DNA of 6,832 nucleotides from Planctomycetota bacterium (GTDB lineage Bacteria; Planctomycetota; UBA1135), in assembly GCA_029243845.1 (NCBI GenBank), contig JAQWRF010000388.1, forward strand, positions 1 through 6,832. Direction: 5' to 3'. Made by a program: the position numbers and the translations under genes. A model generated the notes under the pieces. That model was given only the letters and a program-made list of their open reading frames with translations. It was not told the DNA's origin and ran no database searches. Below, piece by piece: positions 1 through 6,781 of the stretch (the stretch's first letter is position 1; each line of letters opens with the position of its first letter).

Positions 1-594
1 GGGGTAGACCCGACATTCTAAATCGATGTTTGGGACCTCGTCTAGGTTGAAGTTACCCTCATTGTCTGCAAAGTAAATAAAGGGCGCGCCATCGTTGTCG
101 CCAAGTGATCTGACCAGCATCATTGCATGATGCAACGAATGCTCGTCGCGTGTTACGACTTGCACCGTGCGCGGGAAGATTGCGGCTAATGCGTCTTCGA
201 CAACGGGCGTGCCTTCTTTCTTGATTAAAACTAAGTGTTGATGATTTTCAACACTGGTCAAAGGTGACGGTGGGTAACCACGCGCATAAACTAAAGCTTC
301 GACTTTGCTCTTATCCACAAATGTTGTACGCGCAATCCCGTCACTATCGCTGATAGCCTGATGCAGTTCTGGGAGTGTAAAAAGCACCACAGCGCCACCA
401 ATTGGTGAGCCATCAGAGTCGACAACTGTAATATCAAAAGGCATCGCAATCTCTATGTCGTTGTTTAGCTCGACAGTCGGAAGAGGCTGTTGCACAACAA
501 CGCTTTCGGCTTTCGGCGCAAACAACAGTATTACGTAAACAGTTATTAGCGGTAGAGCAATCCAGAACAACAAAGTAAATTTACTAAGCATCAT
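1..594 (-). CDS. Membrane-anchored protein with carboxypeptidase regulatory-like / Ig-like domains (3' end outside window)
   Basis: The reading frame is open from an ATG at 594 on the minus strand to the window edge, giving 198 codons with no stop, so the C-terminus is missing. The protein starts with two Met codons; either could be the start, which makes the gap to the preceding stop codon 2 or 5 bases. Residues about 6-26 are one strongly hydrophobic segment (FTLLFWIALPLITVYVILLF) preceded by a single Lys and with no signal-peptidase or lipoprotein site. It therefore looks like an uncleaved anchor with the rest in the periplasm. Residues about 50-125 resemble a transthyretin-like/CarboxypepD_reg beta-sandwich (VDSDGSPIGGAVV, then SDSDGIARTTF, then ARGYPPSP). 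Residues about 131-198 look like the start of a second such domain (DNEGNFNLDEVP). No catalytic motif is visible. The design matches the gene just upstream, and the two are probably co-transcribed and translationally coupled. The exact role is unknown to me; adhesion, envelope structure or ligand binding are only guesses. Confidence 0.85.
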   Translation of the reverse strand, partial: MMLSKFTLLFWIALPLITVYVILLFAPKAESVVVQQPLPTVELNNDIEIAMPFDITVVDSDGSPIGGAVVLFTLPELHQAISDSDGIARTTFVDKSKVEALVYARGYPPSPLTSVENHQHLVLIKKEGTPVVEDALAAIFPRTVQVVTRDEHSLHHAMMLVRSLGDNDGAPFIYFADNEGNFNLDEVPNIDLECRVYP

Positions 595-596
595 AC

Positions 597-3200
597 TTAT
601 CTTGGAGTGGAGGCCTTTTTAAGGCCGCTGCGGGAGTTTTTAGGCAAGGTGACATTAAGTCCAATAACGCTAGATGGCGTCACGAAAATTTGTTGCGGTT
701 CATCTTTCTTCTTCAGTGACCACTCATATGCGCCAACAGGAATGCCCTCATGAACGCGTGGACCAGAAGCTGGCACATACAGTCTTTGCTGATTGCGGCC
801 ATCGTCGGGGACTGGTACTAGAGTGATGTGCATTCCGCGGATGTTTTTATCTTGTTGCGGGATAAGCTTGACGCCACCAGTAAGAATATTGAAATCAACT
901 TGATACAGTTGCGGGTTGTTGATACTGATTTCGTGCACTGATAATCCGCTTGGCTTCAATGCAGCCATGTCCCGTCGCCGCGAATCGGGATCTTCAACAA
1001 TTATCCAGTAATCGTTTGTCACAATACCATTAATCTCAAATTGGCCGTCAGGGTTGGTGCGCGCTTCTCGCATATGCATTACATTTTCACGAACCACCAT
1101 GCGCTGGTCTTCGGCAGCTGCGCCGTATATATGAGGAACTGCAAAAACCTTGTACGATACCGCAGGCTCCCCATTTATTTTTACATGCCCAGCGACCGAA
1201 GCGAAGCCAGAGTTGTTTAACTCAAGGCTGACTTGAGTGTAGTTGCCGGCCGTAACTTCTACGCCGTCTAGTTCAGCTATGGGCACCTGGGCGCCTTGCC
1301 ACCATTTTCCGCGATTGGCGCTAAGTACATCATGCGCTTCCAGGCTGTAGGCGCCAGGCATCAAATTCATGAATTTAAAAGAGCCATCTGCTTCTGGTTT
1401 GACTTGAATCAAGTCTAGACCAGGGGAGGTGGCCTGCACCACCAAGTTCGGATAACGCGTAGTGTCGCCAATGAATTGCCCGTTAATTCCGCCCGGATCT
1501 TTCATGACTAACGAGCACTCGTAGTTTACATCTATTAATGAGAAGTCGTCGCTTTGGGTTGGAGAGTAGTCGCGGTGGTAAGCCTCAACGCGATATTCAC
1601 CGGACTCCAAATTCAAGAATTCGAAGTTGCCACTGGCATCAACTATAACCTGATTGATGATGTCGCCACCACGTCTTATTTCAGCTGATGGCAAGCGCGA
1701 ACGGCGTGGTTTCTCTAATTTTCGCAACAATACCTGGGTACTTTTTATCGCAGATCCATTGGTGTCTTTTATGCTACCCGATACGGCGAAGCCTTTTTTT
1801 AGATCAATAACGATATCGTTGTACTGCGCACTTTTGTTGCCGCGGTCGACAAAGGTGATGACGTTCTTATATTGAGTAGGTGGGTGAGAGTCGTTAAAGG
1901 CTACCAACTTAAGGCGTGCACTGTCTGCTCCTATATCAGTCGGCGTTAACTGAAAGTTGCCGTTTTCATCGGTGGTGGCGTGGCCATTACATTGTTCAGG
2001 GTCGAGAGATTGCGCCACTAACTGAGTAGATAGTGATTGTGAACATAACACCACCTCGGCGCCAGCAAGAGCGCGCTGGTTGTGATCACGAACCATACCC
2101 GTGATGGTTGGCATCTCGCGCAGCGTAATGGTTGTTGTGGCGCTAAGTTCCTTAATGTGTTGGCGCCGAATGCGGTACTCCTCAGCTTCTACGATTATGG
2201 TAACTTCGTATCGATTGGGGTTTATAGGTAATTCAAAGCCGCCGTCGACATAAGTTTTGACTGAGTTGTCAATAGACTCGCGGTTGCGGTCCATATCTTG
2301 ACTTACAACGGCATTTGCAATGGGCTGACTATTCTCATCAACAACCTTGCCAGACACAAATTGAGGCTTTGGTAGCGTGATAGACAAGTCGGTGAATTCT
2401 TCACCGACTTTAAGTTTTATTTTTGGCGACACTTCGGTGAGATATCCATCGGCTGATGCTTGCAAATAAATGTCTCGCGCAGGCAAAGCGCCGGTTTTGA
2501 AGAATCCGCTATTGTCGGTTGCAACGCTGAAAGCCGTTTCAATGAGTTGATTGTCGTTATTGTCCAGGGAGATATAGCTTTCGACAATCGCGTCGGCGAT
2601 AGGTTGGTCATTATCATCTACAATTTTACCGCTGATGAAGGCTGGGGTGGCTAAACCAATAATTCCTAGATCGCGAGAAAAGCCGATATTCGCTTTTAGG
2701 TTTTCTATTTGTTTGACTGGGAAACCTTCAGCATCAATTTGCAGTAAATAATCTGCTTGTGGATGTTCTGCCGCTGGGAAGAAAAAGAAGCCATCCTCGG
2801 CAGTAGAGGCCTTCCATATCGTAATTAGATTTTCGTCCTTCGGATTAAAGGAATATTGCCATTTGTGGCTGACTGCCATTTTCATGTCGACGCCTGCTAG
2901 CGGATTGCCGAGCGGGTCGACCAAGTAGCCGATAAAACTGGCACTACCGTATTCAAGCTGCGCTGAGTTGTTATTCGTGTCACTCCCGGTGATTTTTTCT
3001 CGCTCTAGGTTGCGCTGTTGCCTTTCCTGATCAATTTCTGCAAGCCGCTCTTGGCTATAACCTATTTCGGTCAAGTTCCTGCTATCGATTGTCGAATCGG
3101 TGCTTGAATCGCCGATTTTACTGCTGTTCGGAGACACCACTAACCACCCAATCAAGGCTAATAAGGCAATGATGACGGCGGGGAGGGCGATGCGATTCAT
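597..3200 (-). CDS. Membrane-anchored periplasmic protein with about eight tandem carboxypeptidase regulatory-like domains
   Basis: This is a complete 867-residue gene of unassigned function. Residues 4-22 form a hydrophobic anchor after Arg3, without a clear AxA or lipobox cleavage site, so the bulk should be periplasmic. Residues 24-85 are a polar Ser/Asn/Asp-rich linker containing a charged helix (about 49-70, SQERLAEIDQERQQRNLERE) that could form a short coiled coil. After this come roughly eight beta-sandwich units of about 80-108 residues: about 86-184, 187-277, 280-361, 364-468, 471-567, 570-662, 665-772 and 774-853. Most open with a G-x-V-x-D-x-x-x-x-P-I-x-x-A-x-V type strand pair followed by T-D-x-x-G-x-F, as in CarboxypepD_reg/transthyretin-like folds. 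Units 2 and 3 are the most alike. The only cysteines are C386, C404 and C562. There is no peptidase or other catalytic motif, despite the family name. The ATG at 3200 directly precedes the anchor, which supports it, but no Shine-Dalgarno is visible. The next gene starts 2 bases after the stop and has a similar design. Role in the envelope is inferred. Confidence 0.93.
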   Translation of the reverse strand: MNRIALPAVIIALLALIGWLVVSPNSSKIGDSSTDSTIDSRNLTEIGYSQERLAEIDQERQQRNLEREKITGSDTNNNSAQLEYGSASFIGYLVDPLGNPLAGVDMKMAVSHKWQYSFNPKDENLITIWKASTAEDGFFFFPAAEHPQADYLLQIDAEGFPVKQIENLKANIGFSRDLGIIGLATPAFISGKIVDDNDQPIADAIVESYISLDNNDNQLIETAFSVATDNSGFFKTGALPARDIYLQASADGYLTEVSPKIKLKVGEEFTDLSITLPKPQFVSGKVVDENSQPIANAVVSQDMDRNRESIDNSVKTYVDGGFELPINPNRYEVTIIVEAEEYRIRRQHIKELSATTTITLREMPTITGMVRDHNQRALAGAEVVLCSQSLSTQLVAQSLDPEQCNGHATTDENGNFQLTPTDIGADSARLKLVAFNDSHPPTQYKNVITFVDRGNKSAQYNDIVIDLKKGFAVSGSIKDTNGSAIKSTQVLLRKLEKPRRSRLPSAEIRRGGDIINQVIVDASGNFEFLNLESGEYRVEAYHRDYSPTQSDDFSLIDVNYECSLVMKDPGGINGQFIGDTTRYPNLVVQATSPGLDLIQVKPEADGSFKFMNLMPGAYSLEAHDVLSANRGKWWQGAQVPIAELDGVEVTAGNYTQVSLELNNSGFASVAGHVKINGEPAVSYKVFAVPHIYGAAAEDQRMVVRENVMHMREARTNPDGQFEINGIVTNDYWIIVEDPDSRRRDMAALKPSGLSVHEISINNPQLYQVDFNILTGGVKLIPQQDKNIRGMHITLVPVPDDGRNQQRLYVPASGPRVHEGIPVGAYEWSLKKKDEPQQIFVTPSSVIGLNVTLPKNSRSGLKKASTPR

Positions 3201-3250
3201 GAGTTGTTAATTATGATACACACCCCCGCTAGATTAAACTATGCGACGTT
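3201..3250. promoter_or_regulatory. Divergent intergenic region, candidate overlapping promoters
   Basis: This 50-base gap separates two divergent genes and must supply start signals for both unless transcription begins inside a neighbour. Toward the minus-strand gene, TTTAAT (complement of 3233-3238) and CATAAT (complement of 3210-3215) are 17 bases apart: 3 of 6 and 5 of 6 matches to sigma-70 boxes. Initiation there would leave a leader of only a few bases, nearly leaderless. Toward proS, TATGAT at 3212-3217 matches the -10 box at 5 of 6, but no good -35 lies at the right distance. The two -10 candidates overlap, so polymerases could compete. No Shine-Dalgarno precedes either start. The boxes are AT-rich and weak, so this is a candidate only. 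Confidence 0.3.
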
Positions 3251-4993
3251 ATGCGCCTTTCCCGCCAGTTGTTTGTAACCCTACGCGATGAGCCAGCTGA
3301 TGCTGAAGTTCGTTCGCATGCTCTTATGGCACGTGCCGGCTTCTTGCAAAAGATTTCCGCAGGCATTTATGTCTATGGCCCTATGCTATGGCGAGTTTTG
3401 CGTAAGATAGAAAATATTGTGCGTACCGAGCACGACGAGGCTGGATGTTCAGAGATGCTAATGCCAGCCCTTCAGCCGCGAGAACTTTGGGAAGAATCTG
3501 GCCGCTGGGACCGCTATGTCACTGACGGTATTTTATTTAATTTTAAAGACCGTAAAGGAAGTGAGGTTTGCCTTGGCCCTACTCACGAAGAAGTGATCAC
3601 GAAATACGTGGCGTCGCAGGTGCAGTCTTACAAACAATTGCCCGTTACGCTCTATCAGATTCAAACTAAATTTCGTGACGAAATACGCCCACGCTTTGGC
3701 TTGATGCGCGGCCGCGAATTCATCATGAAAGACGCTTACTCTTTTGATGTGGGTGCTGATGAGATGGTTGAATCTTATGCGACGATGCGCCAAGTTTACA
3801 GTAATATTTTTACGCGTTGCGGATTAGGCTTTACTCAGGTCGAGGCGGATAGCGGCGCTATTGGTGGTTCTGGCTCTGAAGAGTTCATGGTCGATGCCGA
3901 TACTGGTGAAGACGCTATCGCTGTTTGCAAGGCTACGGGCTATGCCGCTAACCTTGAAAAGGCGGTTAGTGTGATTCCTGCGGGCGCGGCTTGTGAAGCT
4001 GTGGTAGATATGCACAAAGAAAACACTCCTGGGGCAAAGTCATGTGATGCTTTGCTGAAGCTGTTTCCTGAATTGCCTTTGACTCGCATGTTAAAGACCG
4101 TCTTGTATCACGTCGATTATGCTGATGGCAGTGTAGGCGTGGTTGCGGTAATGTGCCGCGGCGATCGCGAATTAAACGAGATTAAAATCGTCAATCATCT
4201 TGATGCGTTGAATATCGAATTGGCGAGTGAGGCTGAGGTTAAATCAGCTACTGGCGCAGATGTGGGGTTTGCTGGACCTATAGGCTTGGCCGCTGAAGTG
4301 CGCTTGCTTGCGGATAGTTCGGTTAATGGTGTTGAAGGCTTCTTATGCGGAGGAAACGAAACCGACGTTCATTACTTAGATGTACACTTCGACCGCGACA
4401 TGCCGCAGCCAGAGACATGTGATTTTGGCACGGTGCAGTCCGGTGATAGCGTGGTCGATGGCGATGGGGTCATTGAGATTACCCGCGGCATCGAAGTCGG
4501 GCATATTTTCCAATTAGGCACTAAATACTCTGATGCGATGGGCGCAAACTTTTTAGATGCCCAGCAAAAGACCCAGTCGATTCATATGGGCTGTTACGGC
4601 ATTGGCGTATCACGCGTTGCAGCAGCTGCCATTGAGCAAAACCATGATGACGCCGGAATGATGTGGCCGATGCCGATTGCGCCTTATGCCGTACATCTGA
4701 TTCAGATGAAACCAGGCAACGATGAGCAAGATGCGCTGGCGCAAGAAATGCACGATACGCTTGAAGCGGCGGGTTGCGATGTGCTGTGGGACGATCGCAA
4801 GAAGATAAGTCCAGGCATTAAGTTTAAAGATGCTGATTTAGTCGGCGTCCCTTTAAGAATCACTGTGGGTCGCGATGCGGGCGAGCGTGGTGTTGAGTTT
4901 AGCTTACGCAGTGATAGTGATAATAAAGAGGCGATGTCTGCAGATGATGCGATGGCGCGAGTTACTGAAATAGTTAAAGAGTCAGGGCGATGA
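3251..4993 (+). CDS. proS: Prolyl-tRNA synthetase (proline--tRNA ligase), bacterial type with editing domain
   Basis: This cytoplasmic class II synthetase charges tRNA-Pro with proline using ATP. It has 580 residues, close to the 572 of the E. coli enzyme. Motif 1 lies around residues 29-58 (RAG...GPMLWRVLRKIENIVR), followed by the GPTHEEV substrate loop at 109-115. Motif 2 is at about 140-165 (KFRDEIRPRFGLMRGREF, MKDAYSF), and motif 3 at about 447-463 (GCYGIGVSRVAAAAIEQ). The YbaK-like INS domain that hydrolyses mischarged Ala-tRNA-Pro sits between motifs 2 and 3, about 226-390. It keeps K282 (equivalent to E. coli K279 by my alignment), a GxxxP loop at G339-P343, and H374. Residues about 478-580 are the anticodon-binding domain. 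The ATG at 3251 gives the standard MRLS start, and an in-frame TAG at 3230-3232 rules out a longer protein. No Shine-Dalgarno is evident. The last bases overlap the next gene. Several signatures (SGAIGGSGSEEFMV, GLMRGREFIMKD) look more like cyanobacterial-type ProS than the usual gammaproteobacterial form, from memory. Confidence 0.99.
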   Translation: MRLSRQLFVTLRDEPADAEVRSHALMARAGFLQKISAGIYVYGPMLWRVLRKIENIVRTEHDEAGCSEMLMPALQPRELWEESGRWDRYVTDGILFNFKDRKGSEVCLGPTHEEVITKYVASQVQSYKQLPVTLYQIQTKFRDEIRPRFGLMRGREFIMKDAYSFDVGADEMVESYATMRQVYSNIFTRCGLGFTQVEADSGAIGGSGSEEFMVDADTGEDAIAVCKATGYAANLEKAVSVIPAGAACEAVVDMHKENTPGAKSCDALLKLFPELPLTRMLKTVLYHVDYADGSVGVVAVMCRGDRELNEIKIVNHLDALNIELASEAEVKSATGADVGFAGPIGLAAEVRLLADSSVNGVEGFLCGGNETDVHYLDVHFDRDMPQPETCDFGTVQSGDSVVDGDGVIEITRGIEVGHIFQLGTKYSDAMGANFLDAQQKTQSIHMGCYGIGVSRVAAAAIEQNHDDAGMMWPMPIAPYAVHLIQMKPGNDEQDALAQEMHDTLEAAGCDVLWDDRKKISPGIKFKDADLVGVPLRITVGRDAGERGVEFSLRSDSDNKEAMSADDAMARVTEIVKESGR

Positions 4994-6231
4994 ATAAATT
5001 TCTATTTATAATTTTCGTTGCATTAAGCAATGCTGTGGCTGCCCAAGATGCCGTGCAATGGGATGCCGTTACTGAAGCGCATGTCGGCCAAGAGCTGGTG
5101 GTGCAGGGCCAAGTGGTTCGCACTTATGATTCAGGCAAAGTGACACACATTAATTTTGATGTAGAGTGGCAGGGGAAATTTGAAGCTATCATTTTCGCAT
5201 CGGCAGCATGCGATTTTCGCGTTGCGCCAGCAGATTTCTTCTTAGGTCGCGAAATCCAAATCCGTGGAGAAGTGTCGAAATACAAAGGCACTTTGCAAAT
5301 CATTATCCAGCGCCCACAAGATGTGTGGTGCACAGACGGTACGCAGGTGGCGGCGAATGCACTGGCGACCGGTGGTTTTACGACTGGCGACAAATTAGAA
5401 AACGGCGTGCGTTTTATTTCCTGGAATGTCGAGAATTTATTCGATGAGCATGATGACCCTTATCATAATGAGGGCAACACGCGCACTACGACCGAATCAC
5501 GCAAAGTACGCTTGGCGACGGCTATTAATGCTCTAAACGCCGATGTGGTCGCTTTAGAAGAGGTCGAAAACCGCGGTGTACTCGAAGATTTCAACAAACG
5601 CTACTTGAAAGGCCTTGGCTACGAAGTGGTGCTATTTGAAGGCAACGATCAGCGTGGCATCGATAATGCTTTGTTGACGCGCCTGCCCATTCGTTCAGCG
5701 ACTTCATATCGACATTCCGAATACGTTGATGCCAAGGGCGTTACGCGTCGCTTCGGGCGAGATTTATTGCGAGTAAGCATCGGCGGCGCGTTTGATGCCG
5801 ATGTCTATGTAGTGCATTTCAAATCACAGCATGGTGACGAGAAATCCGATGTCAAGCGTGAAGCTGAAGCTCTTAAAGCTTTGTCTATTATCCAAGCTGA
5901 GCTAGATAAAGACCCTAATTATCGCGCGGTGATTGCCGGCGATTTCAATGAAGTGCTAGAAATGGACGAGAGCAAGAACCAGTTGTCTGTGAAGTTTTTT
6001 ATAGATGCGGGCCTGGTAGATGCTTGTGCGGGGACTGAGAAATATACGTACAATAAAAAACCATATTTGAGCCGTATCGATTTCGCTCTATGCACAAAGT
6101 CGTTGGCGTCTGAAATCCTAAAGGCTGACATTATTGATTCCCTTCCAGGTGTTGAACTGAAATGCGCATCAGACCATTACCCGGTGCTGGTCGAATTTGG
6201 CGTCAGTGATAATGGCCAAGAAAAGCTTTAG
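4990..6231 (+). CDS. Exported OB-fold plus endonuclease/exonuclease/phosphatase (EEP) domain protein, probable secreted nuclease
   Basis: This is a 413-residue predicted exported phosphodiesterase, most likely a nuclease. A Sec signal peptide covers residues 1-18 (K3, hydrophobic LFIIFVAL, cleavage near AVAA/QD). Residues about 23-113 form an OB-fold, a typical nucleic-acid-binding module, with GQELVVQGQVV and LGREIQIRGEV strands; C74 and C114 could form a disulfide. A short linker leads to the EEP domain at about 138-405. Its conserved residues appear complete: N146 (SWNVENL), E191 (LEEVEN), R230 (NALLTR), H276 (VVHFKSQ), D318 and N320 (AGDFNE), D364 (SRIDFAL), and D395-H396 (ASDHYPV). By family knowledge these bind a divalent metal and cut phosphodiesters. 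EEP proteins also include phosphatases and sphingomyelinases, but the OB-fold favours DNA or RNA as substrate. The start codon overlaps the proS stop (ATGA), so translation is probably coupled; only a weak purine stretch (AAAGAG, 4976-4981) precedes it. Unlike larger extracellular nucleases such as ExeM, no lamin-tail domain or C-terminal sorting tail is seen. Whether it leaves the periplasm is unknown. Confidence 0.9.
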   Translation: MNKFLFIIFVALSNAVAAQDAVQWDAVTEAHVGQELVVQGQVVRTYDSGKVTHINFDVEWQGKFEAIIFASAACDFRVAPADFFLGREIQIRGEVSKYKGTLQIIIQRPQDVWCTDGTQVAANALATGGFTTGDKLENGVRFISWNVENLFDEHDDPYHNEGNTRTTTESRKVRLATAINALNADVVALEEVENRGVLEDFNKRYLKGLGYEVVLFEGNDQRGIDNALLTRLPIRSATSYRHSEYVDAKGVTRRFGRDLLRVSIGGAFDADVYVVHFKSQHGDEKSDVKREAEALKALSIIQAELDKDPNYRAVIAGDFNEVLEMDESKNQLSVKFFIDAGLVDACAGTEKYTYNKKPYLSRIDFALCTKSLASEILKADIIDSLPGVELKCASDHYPVLVEFGVSDNGQEKL

Positions 6232-6238
6232 TTAGAAA

Positions 6239-6781
6239 CTAGACTAAATCACTAGGACGGACTCCGTCATCAGCGCGTGGATCGCGTTCGTGGCTGCCAT
6301 CATTGTCAGGTAAGGGCATGCCGGCTGAGACCATTGCTGTGTAAGCCGTCAGGCAAACGACATTCGCTAAATTTAACGAGCGTATACGTTTGTCAATCGG
6401 GATATAAACACGGTTGTCAGGGTGGGCGCTCATGAGTTCTTGAGGCAGCCCTTTAGTCTCTGAGCCAAAGACCAAAATGGAATCTTCGGCGAATTGCGTT
6501 TCGAATAATGATTTACCACCGCGTGCCGATAGCAAATGAAGTCGCTCGTTGATTGGGCGAGGGCTACTCGTGGATAATTTATCTAAGCACGCTAACCAAT
6601 CATCGTGCAAATATAACTCAACCATCGCCCAGTAATCTAAACCAGCACGCTTCAAATACTTATCTTCCAGAGAAAACCCCAGGGGCTTTATAAAATGTAG
6701 CGGTACTTGCAAACCGGCCGATAACCTAGCAGCGCATCCGCTGTTATGCGGTATTTCAGGGTTCACTAGAACTATATCCAT
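6239..6781 (-). CDS. trmL: tRNA (cytidine/uridine-34) 2'-O-methyltransferase, SPOUT family
   Basis: TrmL (YibK) methylates the 2'-OH of the wobble nucleotide 34 in tRNA-Leu isoacceptors using S-adenosylmethionine; it acts as a cytoplasmic dimer with a SPOUT trefoil knot. The 180-residue product starts MDIVLVNPEIPHNSG, the usual TrmL opening. Family motifs follow in order: motif 1 N13-S-G-C-A-A-R19, then the LKRAGLDYW block at 43-51, motif 2 LVFGSETKGLP at 103-113, and motif 3 IPIDKRIRSLNLANVV at 127-142, with R134, S135 and N137 at the knot. Motif 1 departs from the common NTGNIIR form. It is somewhat longer than the roughly 155-residue E. coli protein because of a polar, acidic tail (about 156-180) that may be disordered. 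Methionine at 6781 fits the family start; the frame stays open upstream to the window edge but those codons do not resemble TrmL. The start seems to overlap an upstream gene on the same strand. It converges with the nuclease gene, with 7 bases between stop codons. Confidence 0.93.
   Translation of the reverse strand: MDIVLVNPEIPHNSGCAARLSAGLQVPLHFIKPLGFSLEDKYLKRAGLDYWAMVELYLHDDWLACLDKLSTSSPRPINERLHLLSARGGKSLFETQFAEDSILVFGSETKGLPQELMSAHPDNRVYIPIDKRIRSLNLANVVCLTAYTAMVSAGMPLPDNDGSHERDPRADDGVRPSDLV

Noticed and set aside
612..626. Perfect six-base stem with a TTT loop (GGCCTT/AAGGCC) near the end of the 867-residue gene
   Set aside because: It lies inside the coding sequence, is short, has no run of T after it on the minus strand, and the next gene follows immediately, so a terminator there is unlikely.
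1654..1875. Plus-strand open frame inside the 867-residue gene (also 2460-2654)
   Set aside because: The coded residues look random, and the opposite strand carries a coherent domain array throughout.
597..3200. Reading the large protein as a carboxypeptidase or TonB-dependent receptor
   Set aside because: Only the regulatory-like beta-sandwich units are present; there is no zinc-peptidase motif, plug or outer-membrane barrel.
3533..3793. Open frame on the minus strand inside proS (similar ones at 3824-4015, 5124-5393 and 5919-6131)
   Set aside because: They are antisense shadows of well-conserved genes, with no family resemblance and no start signals.
6227..6248. Inverted repeats between the convergent stops (TAGTT/AACTA with an AGA loop at 6229-6241, and TTTAGT/ACTAAA)
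   Set aside because: The stems are AT-only or nearly so, very short and mutually exclusive, and no T-run follows in either direction. They fall short of a bidirectional terminator.
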